NCBI GenBank assembly: GCA_030641245.1
Contig: DAOWHU010000002.1
Span: 1 to 10,030, forward strand
Direction of reading: 5' to 3'
From: a bacterium
GTDB taxonomy: Bacteria > Patescibacteriota > Minisyncoccia > Moranbacterales > DUUL01
DNA: 10,030 bases
Positions 1 through 3,648 of the stretch are shown piece after piece. The stretch's first letter is position 1; each line of letters begins with the position of its first letter. The notes below the pieces were generated by a model that was not told the DNA's origin, did no database searches, and was given only the letters and a program-made list of their open reading frames with translations. The translations under genes and the position numbers were made by a program.

Positions 1-2
1 AT

Positions 3-188
3 GGAGAAAGTTTAGTTAAACTAAATGGGAAAGGACTTGATAAAAGTTATCAGATTCAAAAAGTTGACGTTCTTAGCCAAGTTCAAGCTCAACCCAATAA
101 AGCTGATTCAATTTCTGAAATTCGCTCTCTAATTCGCCACGATTCCGACAAATTAGCGGAGGAAATAGTAAGGCTGGTCGAGAATTAG
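3..188 (+). CDS. C-terminal end of an unrecognised protein (5' truncated)
   Basis: An open frame enters from the left edge and runs 61 codons to TAG at 186-188. The visible residues are polar and helix-prone, ending in LAEEIVRLVEN. The pattern of an IxxIRxxI helix followed by a helix with IVRLV weakly resembles the C-terminus of FlgM-type anti-sigma factors, but the segment between the helices is shorter than usual, so I do not name it. A good promoter for the first tRNA starts two bases after the stop, so this gene closes its own unit. I see no terminator hairpin after it. That the frame is coding rests on its length and on the gene-tight junction; the function is unknown. Confidence 0.6.
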   Translation, partial: GESLVKLNGKGLDKSYQIQKVDVLSQVQAQPNKADSISEIRSLIRHDSDKLAEEIVRLVEN

Positions 189-189
189 A

Positions 190-218
190 TTGACTAAAAA
201 GGTATTTTCAGTTAATAT
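190..218 (+). promoter_or_regulatory. Sigma70-type promoter of tRNA-Lys
   Basis: TTGACT at 190-195 and TAATAT at 213-218 are separated by 17 bases, close to the housekeeping consensus. The predicted transcription start near 225 lies about three bases before the mature 5' end of the tRNA, so only a very short 5' leader would need removal. Confidence 0.75.
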
Positions 219-227
219 CTTTTTTAT

Positions 228-303
228 GCGCGCATAGCTCAGTTGGTAGAGCAGCGGCCTCTTAAGCCGACGGTCGGGGGTTCAAATCCCTCTGCGCGCA
301 CCA
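228..303 (+). tRNA. tRNA-Lys (anticodon CTT)
   Basis: Full cloverleaf: acceptor GCGCGCA (228-234) pairs with TGCGCGC (293-299), discriminator A300, and CCA is encoded at 301-303. The D-arm is GCTC/GAGC. The anticodon stem is GCGGC/GCCGA, with the outermost pair unpaired (G-A). The loop 259-265 has anticodon CTT at 261-263, reading AAG. The T-arm has loop TTCAAAT at 281-287. It is the only one of the three tRNAs here with an encoded CCA. It is followed by a terminator and then by an exact inverted copy of its own 281-298. Confidence 0.95.
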
Positions 304-325
304 GAAAAAACCTTCAGGTTTTTCT
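303..325 (+). terminator. Intrinsic terminator of tRNA-Lys
   Basis: AGAAAAAACC and GGTTTTTCT form a hairpin with loop TTCA; the T-run lies in the right arm. It begins at the tRNA 3' end, so transcripts should stop before the downstream inverted element. Confidence 0.6.
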
Positions 326-330
326 GCTTA

Positions 331-486
331 CGCGCAGAGGGATTTGAAGGACGGAGGCCCCAAGTTGAGAGCTGGCGAGCGACCATAGAGAGTGGGCCGA
401 GTCCCGGGGAGGAAGTGCTTAATGAAAACGAGCTGAAAGCGACGTTTGAATTTAGCAACTCGACCCCAAATTCCCTCTATACACCA
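331..486 (+). repeat. tRNA-trailing inverted element A (after tRNA-Lys)
   Basis: 331-348 (CGCGCAGAGGGATTTGAA) is an exact reverse complement of tRNA-Lys 281-298, i.e. from the first T of the T-loop through the 3' acceptor strand. The element ends at 464-486 with a degenerate direct copy of the same tRNA end (CAAATTCCCTCT, then ACACCA), so its two ends can pair as a long basal stem. Between them lies a core shared with element B: GAGCTGGCGA (369-378), GGGGAGGA (406-413), CTTAATGA (418-425), CGAGCTGAAAGCGA (429-442) and AATTTAG (449-455). Pairable helices are 356-360/394-398, 364-367/380-383, 414-423/450-460 and 426-429/444-447. No open reading frame of note is present. It could be a structured RNA, a small mobile element or a protein-binding palindrome; I recognise no known family. 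Confidence 0.75.
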
Positions 487-515
487 TTGATTTTTTTCAA
501 AAAAACCATTACAAT
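487..515 (+). promoter_or_regulatory. Sigma70-type promoter of tRNA-Val
   Basis: TTGATT at 487-492 and TACAAT at 510-515 have a 17-base spacer. The predicted start near 522 is about three bases before the tRNA. The -35 box abuts the end of element A, so the element sits exactly between the terminator of one tRNA and the promoter of the next. Confidence 0.7.
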
Positions 516-524
516 ACCATTTAT

Positions 525-598
525 GGACGCTTAGCTCAGTTGGTTAGAGCGTTTGGTTTACACCCAAAAGGCCACAGGTTCGAATCCTGTAGCGTCCA
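525..598 (+). tRNA. tRNA-Val (anticodon TAC)
   Basis: Acceptor GGACGCT (525-531) pairs with AGCGTCC (591-597), discriminator A598. D-arm GCTC/GAGC; anticodon stem TTTGG/CCAAA; loop 557-563 with anticodon TAC at 559-561, reading GTA. T-arm ACAGG/CCTGT with loop TTCGAAT. The bases after the discriminator are CAA, so CCA must be added enzymatically. Confidence 0.95.
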
Positions 599-600
599 CA

Positions 601-620
601 AAAATATCGTAGATATTTTT
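601..620 (+). terminator. Intrinsic terminator of tRNA-Val
   Basis: AAAATATC (601-608) and GATATTTT (612-619) form an eight-pair AT-rich hairpin with loop GTA, ending in a T-run. It sits directly after the tRNA. Confidence 0.6.
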
Positions 621-621
621 A

Positions 622-763
622 GACACTACAGGATTCGAAAAGCGGAGCCAGTTTATTCCGAGCTAGCGAGGAATTAAGGAAAGTCTGGCGAGCTCGGGGA
701 GGAGCCACTTAATGAGTGCGAGCTGAAAGCGAAGCACAAATTTAGTGAGCTGTCACCGAATCC
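622..763 (+). repeat. tRNA-trailing inverted element B (after tRNA-Val)
   Basis: 622-639 matches the reverse complement of tRNA-Val 579-596 at 17 of 18 positions, again ending exactly at the first T of the T-loop. The element closes with CGAATCC (757-763), which pairs with GGATTCG (631-637). The core carries the same motifs as element A: GAGCTAGCGA (660-669), GGGGAGGA (696-703), CTTAATGA (708-715), CGAGCTGAAAGCGA (719-732) and AATTTAG (739-745). The helices equivalent to those in A are 647-651/685-689, 655-659/670-674, 704-713/740-750 and 716-719/734-737. Their bases differ from A but still pair, which is why I regard the fold as conserved. Confidence 0.75.
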
Positions 764-801
764 AAAAAGTTCATAAAAAAAATACACACGCAGATTTTTC
801 T

Positions 802-875
802 GCGCCTGTAGCTCAACTGGATAGAGCGCCTGGCTTCGGACCAGGAGGTTGTGGGTTCAAGTCCTGCCAGGCGTA
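802..875 (+). tRNA. tRNA-Arg (anticodon TCG)
   Basis: Acceptor GCGCCTG (802-808) pairs with CAGGCGT (868-874; first pair G-T), discriminator A875. D-arm GCTC/GAGC; anticodon stem CCTGG/CCAGG; loop 834-840 with anticodon TCG at 836-838, reading CGA. T-arm GTGGG/CCTGC with loop TTCAAGT. CCA is not encoded. I see no clean -35/-10 pair in the AT-rich stretch upstream (764-801). Confidence 0.94.
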
Positions 876-880
876 CAACT

Positions 881-904
881 AAAAACCGCGAAAGCGGTTT
901 TTTT
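881..904 (+). terminator. Intrinsic terminator of tRNA-Arg
   Basis: AAAAACCGC, loop GAAA, GCGGTTTTTTT: a GNRA-capped GC stem followed by a T-run. A decayed direct copy of it (CGCGAAAGCGGTTTTTT) recurs at 1014-1030, after element C. Confidence 0.85.
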
Positions 905-1012
905 GTACGCCTGGAGAAAGTGAACAGTTTCACTTTTGTCAGGACTTGAAAATCGCGAGGCAAGGTCATGAAATTTCTCCATCAGAAGAAATATTCCTGA
1001 TCAAGTCTGTCT
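905..1012 (+). repeat. tRNA-trailing inverted element C (after tRNA-Arg), interrupted by a small hairpin
   Basis: GTACGCCTGG (905-914) plus CAGGACTTGAA (940-950) together are the complete 21-nt reverse complement of tRNA-Arg 856-876, again ending at the first T of the T-loop. The copy is split by 25 bases (915-939) that carry the hairpin AAAGTGAA-CAG-TTTCACTTT. The far end TCAAGTCTG (1001-1009) can pair with CAGGACTTGA (940-949). The core (951-1000) lacks the GAGCT/GCGA motifs of A and B and instead has an AT-rich imperfect hairpin, so C is a divergent or decayed member. Confidence 0.65.
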
Positions 1013-1030
1013 TCGCGAAAGCGGTTTTTT
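1013..1030 (+). terminator. Second, degenerate copy of the tRNA-Arg terminator
   Basis: CGCGAAAGCGGTTTTTT (1014-1030) repeats the loop, right arm and T-run of the terminator at 881-904, but the left arm is eroded (TTCGC instead of ACCGC). With the preceding TCAAGTCTG it resembles a shortened direct duplication of the tRNA-Arg 3' end plus terminator. Confidence 0.4.
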
Positions 1031-1032
1031 GT

Positions 1033-1064
1033 TTGACTAAGATCCTCAATCATGCCACTATACT
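1033..1064 (+). promoter_or_regulatory. Possible promoter of the 1111 membrane-protein gene (TATACTAGGG box)
   Basis: TATACT at 1059-1064, followed by AGGG, is identical over ten bases to 3013-3022 upstream of the 3070 gene, at about the same distance from the SD. TTGACT at 1033-1038 could be a -35 box, but the 20-base spacer is too long for a normal sigma70 promoter. Confidence 0.4.
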
Positions 1065-1110
1065 AGGGTGATTATTTATTAAAATTTTTCAAAAGCAACG
1101 GGAGGTGTTT

Positions 1111-1536
1111 ATGAGATTTAGAAGGCGTTCTTTGTTATATAAAATTGGAGAGGGTCCCAATTTTGCCACTCGGTTTAGAAAAGAAATTAATGTTTGGAAA
1201 TTTGTTCCAAAACTAATTTTCATGATTTGTATCGTTTGGCCGTTCTTTTTTCTACTGGGTTTAACTTTTGTGAGTTTAACTTTCGGGTTACATTTATTAT
1301 TTGCTCAGATTATCTATTTTGACGACCAAGGAAAAATTGATTCGCGTTCAATCAAGGGTTGGCCCAAGATTAAGGGACATAAAATGTACCCCATTTATTT
1401 TCTGCTGATTATTCTTATTTTTTCTTGGTTTCCATTAGAAGAAATAATATTTTGGATTTGTATTGCTCTTTTGCCGTATTTACTTCTACCTCTTGCCGGA
1501 AGAGAATCTCTTTCGGAAATGAAGGAAGACAAGTGA
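1111..1536 (+). CDS. Hypothetical integral membrane protein, 141 aa
   Basis: The ATG at 1111 is chosen because GGGAGG (1100-1105) lies five bases upstream; a GTG at 1105 would overlap that SD. The N-terminus is very basic (MRFRRRS), consistent with a positive-inside cytoplasmic end. Residues about 31-66 (from VPKLIFMICIVWPFFF) form one or two membrane segments, and about 94-128 (MYPIYFLLIILIF, then IIFWICIALLPYLLLPL) one or two more, separated by a loop with FDDQGKIDSRS. The tail is charged. I recognise no family motif and no catalytic residues. It stands alone: a promoter-like box is upstream and a strong hairpin terminator follows 25 bases after the TGA stop. It belongs with the other small orphan genes here that share the GGGAGG signal. 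Confidence 0.75.
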   Translation: MRFRRRSLLYKIGEGPNFATRFRKEINVWKFVPKLIFMICIVWPFFFLLGLTFVSLTFGLHLLFAQIIYFDDQGKIDSRSIKGWPKIKGHKMYPIYFLLIILIFSWFPLEEIIFWICIALLPYLLLPLAGRESLSEMKEDK

Positions 1537-1561
1537 ATTCTAAAAAACACAATATGTTGAT

Positions 1562-1599
1562 AAAAACCGGTTTTTGCTAAATAGCAATCACCGGTTTTT
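1562..1599. terminator. Two-tier, probably bidirectional terminator
   Basis: AAAAACCGGT (1562-1571) pairs perfectly with ACCGGTTTTT (1590-1599), and the loop contains a second hairpin TTGCT-AAAT-AGCAA (1574-1587). T-runs occur on both strands, so it can serve the 1111 gene and also a minus-strand transcript coming from 1831. Confidence 0.8.
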
Positions 1600-1708
1600 G
1601 TTTTTCTTGTCTTTTTTATGCAAAAAACCGAGTAAATTTATTAAATTACCTGGCTTTCTTATGAATGAAACTATTTGAAAATAGTCTCTTCTTCTTTTGA
1701 ATCATAGC

Positions 1709-1831
1709 CTACTTCCTTTCTGTGATTCTTTTTAAAAATCGGTCTATTTTTTTAAATATATCAAATTTATCATCCAGTTGACATGCAATGAAAGCAAATA
1801 AACACACCAGTCCAATTAGTTCTTCTGACAT
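1709..1831 (-). CDS. Possible 40-aa single-pass membrane peptide
   Basis: On the minus strand ATG at 1831-1829 opens a 40-codon frame, MSEELIGLVCLF... to ...RITERK. Residues about 4-18 are hydrophobic (ELIGLVCLFAFIACQ), followed by an amphipathic, lysine/arginine-rich helix (FDIFKKIDRFLKRI). I prefer this start over the upstream in-frame ATG at 1903 because AGGGGG, close to the GGGAGG used by neighbouring genes, lies 4-9 bases upstream. Upstream is AT-rich and the bidirectional hairpin at 1562-1599 could end the transcript. A short membrane segment plus basic amphipathic helix fits a small membrane-associated or toxin-like peptide, but nothing identifies one. It could be chance. Confidence 0.35.
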   Translation of the reverse strand: MSEELIGLVCLFAFIACQLDDKFDIFKKIDRFLKRITERK

Positions 1832-1946
1832 GCTGCCCCCTATTAAAATTTTATTTGGATTAGACTTAAATTTAATACTATCAATTTTTTTGCTAGAAAT
1901 CAAATGTCTCGGTATAACTTAAAAGAATTACACAAAGCCTGCGCTA

Positions 1947-1957
1947 TAATTAAAACA
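1947..1957 (+). promoter_or_regulatory. Probable -10 box (TATAAT) for the 1984 mini-ORF
   Basis: CTGCGCTATAATTAAAAC contains a perfect TATAAT, preceded at a distance by TG. It resembles the extended -10 boxes at 6526 and 7651. No convincing -35 is visible. A transcript would start about 20 bases before the ATG at 1984. Confidence 0.4.
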
Positions 1958-1983
1958 TAACTTTTTTTAACTAATTTTAAAAA

Positions 1984-2070
1984 ATGGAAAAATTTAAATT
2001 AAATTTTAAAAGGCAAACTAAGGGAGACGAAGTTATTTCAAATATCTTTCGCATTGATCGGCCCCAATGA
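1984..2070 (+). CDS. Possible 28-aa mini-ORF
   Basis: ATG GAA AAA TTT opens a 28-codon frame ending at TGA 2068-2070, rich in K, R, N and F. It begins with the same four codons as the metallopeptidase at 6595 (MEKF) and also has an A-rich, SD-less upstream. It may be a decayed remnant or a leader peptide. Its only support is the TATAAT box upstream; the coding call is weak. Confidence 0.25.
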   Translation: MEKFKLNFKRQTKGDEVISNIFRIDRPQ

Positions 2071-2107
2071 ACTCTAAACTCCATCAAAAAAACTTCAATT
2101 TCCCCCC

Positions 2108-2185
2108 CGCTCCCATATACTGGAGCATGGGAGTGAAAAAAATCTTTTATTTTCTACCACTCATCAATGAATGGTAGAATTTTTT
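2108..2185 (+). ncRNA. Hairpin/terminator unit 1 (TATACT-containing), candidate small RNA or regulatory leader
   Basis: Hairpin 1: CTCCCAT (2110-2116) pairs with ATGGGAG (2127-2133) around loop ATACTGGAGC, extended by two outer pairs (one G-T). Hairpin 2: TTCTACCA (2152-2159) pairs with TGGTAGAA (2172-2179), followed by six Ts (2180-2185), a textbook terminator with no gene before it. A homologous unit lies at 2902-2978. TATACT (2116-2121) sits across stem and loop; if it is a -10 box, transcription from about 2128 would make a roughly 58-nt terminated RNA. It could alternatively be a protein-binding palindrome. Confidence 0.5.
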
Positions 2186-2196
2186 ACCGAAATTCA

Positions 2197-2228
2197 TTGC
2201 ATTTTTACCATTATTATGGTTAAATACT
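2197..2228 (+). promoter_or_regulatory. Possible promoter/operator of the 2299 gene
   Basis: TTGCAT (2197-2202) and TAAATA (2221-2226) have an 18-base spacer. The short palindrome ACCAT-TATT-ATGGT (2207-2220) lies between them. GTTAAATACT (2219-2228) matches GCTAAATACT found twice upstream of the 3070 gene (2981 and 3002), so it may be an operator. Confidence 0.3.
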
Positions 2229-2298
2229 AACATGAGTTATTTAAAATATTTGGCAAGATTGTTTTTTGTTTTTTAACTTTTTTCTGTTGGGAGGTAGA

Positions 2299-2466
2299 AT
2301 GAAGATAGTTTATTCATTGAACAAAAGAAAAATTTGGCATTTGATTGAAGCTTTAAGGATGTCGGGCTTTGTTCCTGAAGAAAAAGAGAAAAAGATCAGG
2401 TCTGAAGTCAACCAATCTTTCCTGGAGAGAGTCAAGGCTTTTCTCGGGAGTACTAGAGGTAAATGA
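2299..2466 (+). CDS. Hypothetical small protein, 55 aa (upstream half of a TGA-split pair)
   Basis: ATG at 2299 has GGGAGG (2289-2294) four bases upstream, which rules out the TTG at 2266 as the start. The product starts MKIVYSLNKRKIWHLIEAL and is basic and helical (also VPEEKEKKIRSEV, SFLERVKAFLG); it has no membrane segment and matches no family I know. The stop is TGA at 2464-2466, and the next codon in the same frame is a GTG that opens the 118-codon frame following. Either two small proteins are translated in tandem by coupling, or one 174-residue protein has been split by a nonsense change (TGG to TGA or similar), or the TGA is read through. Confidence 0.55.
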   Translation: MKIVYSLNKRKIWHLIEALRMSGFVPEEKEKKIRSEVNQSFLERVKAFLGSTRGK

Positions 2467-2823
2467 GTGCGAAGAAGCCTTAATGCTTTTAGAACTATCG
2501 CTCCAGAGTCTTTTGGGGGTATTCCAAAGTATCAAGATTTTGTAGATAGACAAGTTAAAGTGTCGTTAATTGTTTTCTTTGCTAAAATTCTTGAGCCTAA
2601 AGAATGCAAAAAAGCATTAATAGTAGCAGGGCTTACAATGAAGAGTGCCGAGAAAATTGCCTTGAACGCAGTCAGAAAGCAAGATGATAAAGTTCTTGTT
2701 TCTGATATACCAAGCGCCAAAAAAGCAGCTCACATAAGTATTGTCAATAGCATCATCTTAGAAGAGGTTTGCTTTCCAAAAATGGCGGTAGACGGCTCTG
2801 ACAGAGTCACGTTATCTGCTTGA
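2467..2823 (+). CDS. Hypothetical protein, 118 aa (downstream half of a TGA-split pair)
   Basis: A GTG start at 2467 directly follows the TGA of the previous frame. AGAGGT (2455-2460) is a plausible SD six bases upstream, which supports separate initiation. The product is mixed helical, with FGGIPKYQDF near residue 18, LIVFFAKILEPKECKKALI near 33-51 and conserved-looking SAEKIALNAVRKQD. No signal peptide, membrane segment or catalytic motif is recognised. It shares a transcript with the 55-aa frame upstream and is followed by a strong terminator 13 bases after its TGA stop. Function unknown. Confidence 0.6.
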   Translation: MRRSLNAFRTIAPESFGGIPKYQDFVDRQVKVSLIVFFAKILEPKECKKALIVAGLTMKSAEKIALNAVRKQDDKVLVSDIPSAKKAAHISIVNSIILEEVCFPKMAVDGSDRVTLSA

Positions 2824-2835
2824 AGTATTTTTTAG

Positions 2836-2872
2836 ACAGGGTCATCTACGAATCGTAGAGGATCCTGTTTTT
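2836..2872 (+). terminator. Intrinsic terminator after the 2299-2823 pair
   Basis: ACAGGGTCATCTACG (2836-2850) pairs with CGTAGAGGATCCTGT (2854-2868), one G-T pair and one mismatch, closed by loop AAT and followed by a T-run. It is the end of the small two-frame transcription unit. Confidence 0.85.
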
Positions 2873-2901
2873 AAACTACAGAATTAAAAATTTCCAGAAA
2901 C

Positions 2902-2978
2902 TTCGCCTTCATATACTAGTGCATGAAGACGAAATATCTTTACTATCGTACACTGTTGTATGGTAGTGAAAATTTTTT
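2902..2978 (+). ncRNA. Hairpin/terminator unit 2 (TATACT-containing), homolog of 2108-2185
   Basis: Hairpin 1: CTTCAT (2907-2912) pairs with ATGAAG (2923-2928) around ATACTAGTGC, extended by TTCG/CGAA past a single mismatch. Hairpin 2: ACTATCGTAC (2942-2951) pairs with GTATGGTAGT (2958-2967), extended at its base, with six Ts at 2973-2978. Order and spacing match the unit at 2108. Stem bases differ while pairing is kept; the loop sequence ATACTRGNGC is nearly constant. It sits between a complete terminator (2836-2872) and the promoter region of the 3070 gene, and therefore belongs to neither gene body. Confidence 0.5.
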
Positions 2979-2979
2979 G

Positions 2980-3022
2980 TGCTAAATACTATATAGTAAA
3001 CGCTAAATACTGTATACTAGGG
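2980..3022 (+). promoter_or_regulatory. Promoter/operator region of the 3070 gene with GCTAAATACT direct repeat
   Basis: GCTAAATACT occurs at 2981-2990 (followed by ATATAGTA) and at 3002-3011 (followed by GTATACTAG), a 21-base period equal to two helical turns. TATACTAGGG (3013-3022) matches the box before the 1111 gene and is a plausible -10. No -35 is seen at normal spacing. The tandem arrangement overlapping the presumed -10 is typical of an operator. Confidence 0.45.
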
Positions 3023-3069
3023 ATAGCACACTGCAACAATAAAGATCTTTTAAAAGGGAGGCAGGGTTT

Positions 3070-3495
3070 ATGAAAAAGAAAAAAAGTTTAGGAACCAGTA
3101 AGACAAAAAAATTTGAAAGGGAAATTAAAGAGCTAAAGGACGACCTTGAAGAGGCCTTGAAAATGTTGGAATCTTCAGAGAAGAAGAGAAAGACACTCCA
3201 AACAAAATTAACAAAAGCCGGAAAAGAAAAAGCAATACTTTTAAAGAAGTCAAATGTGCAGGAAGACAATCTCAATCATTTGACTGAAATGTTCAACAAT
3301 AGAAGTCGGGCTTTTCAAACGGCTACTGGAAAAATCATAGAGCTAATACAAGAAAGGATTAAATTGCGAAAGATAACTGAGGAAATCTGTGATTTTGTCA
3401 ACGGCTATGGAAATGATTCCACTGTTTTGGACGATTTGTGGGAAAGTGTTGACCAGAAATGTAAAGTTCTTTTAGTCCAGGTGGAACAGTGGTAG
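3070..3495 (+). CDS. Hypothetical coiled-coil protein, 141 aa
   Basis: ATG at 3070 follows GGGAGG (3056-3061) at eight bases. The N-terminus is extremely lysine-rich (MKKKKS). Residues about 14-65 are a continuous charged heptad-like coiled coil (FEREIKELKDDLEEALKML and onward), and 80-115 are a second helix with IIELIQERIKLRKITEEI. The C-terminus is less regular and ends VQVEQW. No membrane segment, signal peptide or enzyme motif is present. A soluble coiled-coil scaffold, or a nucleic-acid-associated protein given the basic N-terminus, is possible but not shown. It has its own promoter region, with direct repeats, and its own terminator, and carries the GGGAGG signal of the other small orphan genes. 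Confidence 0.75.
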   Translation: MKKKKSLGTSKTKKFEREIKELKDDLEEALKMLESSEKKRKTLQTKLTKAGKEKAILLKKSNVQEDNLNHLTEMFNNRSRAFQTATGKIIELIQERIKLRKITEEICDFVNGYGNDSTVLDDLWESVDQKCKVLLVQVEQW

Positions 3496-3500
3496 AAATT

Positions 3501-3554
3501 GCGAGAGTCTTTAAAACCGGAGTTGGTTAACCATACCAACTTCGGTTTTCTCGT
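3501..3554 (+). terminator. Long hairpin terminator after the 3070 gene
   Basis: AAAACCGGAGTTGGT (3513-3527) pairs with ACCAACTTCGGTTTT (3535-3549) with one G-T pair and loop TAACCAT, and GCGAGA/TCTCGT adds a lower stem. The T-run is only the TTTT of the right arm. Confidence 0.75.
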
Positions 3555-3590
3555 TCAAAATTTCTTGGGGCTTTCTTTATTACCAAGTTT

Positions 3591-3599
3591 TGCTAAAAT
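3591..3599 (+). promoter_or_regulatory. Extended -10 promoter of the P-type ATPase gene
   Basis: TGCTAAAAT (3591-3599) is an extended -10 box without a recognisable -35. The transcript would have a 5' leader of about 43 A-rich bases with no SD. Confidence 0.5.
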
Positions 3600-3648
3600 A
3601 GATTTAATACTGCAAAATTAAAACCTTCAAAATTTTTTAAAATAAAAA

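Noticed and set aside
331..348. Retroelement primer-binding site complementary to tRNA-Lys
   Set aside because: The complement stops before the discriminator and CCA (no TGG start), and no reverse transcriptase is in the window; the length similarity to an 18-nt site is noted only as a curiosity.
349..463. RNase P RNA, SRP RNA, tmRNA or hammerhead ribozyme in the element cores
   Set aside because: The diagnostic conserved sequences of these RNAs are absent; only short GAAA/GGGGAGGA strings agree by chance.
742..969. 75-codon minus-strand frame across the tRNA-Arg gene
   Set aside because: It is the antisense of tRNA-Arg and its flanks; the VRLAGLEPTTSWSEARRSIQ-like string is the well-known artefact of translating a tRNA backwards.
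331..1012. CRISPR array or integron attC series
   Set aside because: There are no equal-length repeats with unique spacers, and no attC core sites or integrase; repeat identity follows the neighbouring tRNA.
2232..2276. 13-codon hydrophobic leader frame (MSYLKYLARLFFVF) before the 2299 gene
   Set aside because: No SD and within a T-rich stretch where such frames arise by chance.
2464..2466. UGA read as glycine (code 25, SR1/Gracilibacteria) or as tryptophan
   Set aside because: The 865-codon ATPase, the 349-codon peptidase and the 327-codon dehydrogenase contain no in-frame TGA, so the standard code with TGA as stop fits better.
2464..2510. Selenocysteine site with a SECIS hairpin after the TGA
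   Set aside because: The downstream hairpin is short and weak, no selenoprotein family is recognised, and no Sec machinery is visible.
2353..2720. Minus-strand frames across the 2299-2823 pair
   Set aside because: They lack SD and promoter, while the plus strand has a strong SD, promoter region and terminator.
3003..3275. 90-codon minus-strand frame opposite the coiled-coil gene
   Set aside because: It is a Phe/Ser-rich shadow typical of the antisense of Lys/Glu-rich coding sequence.
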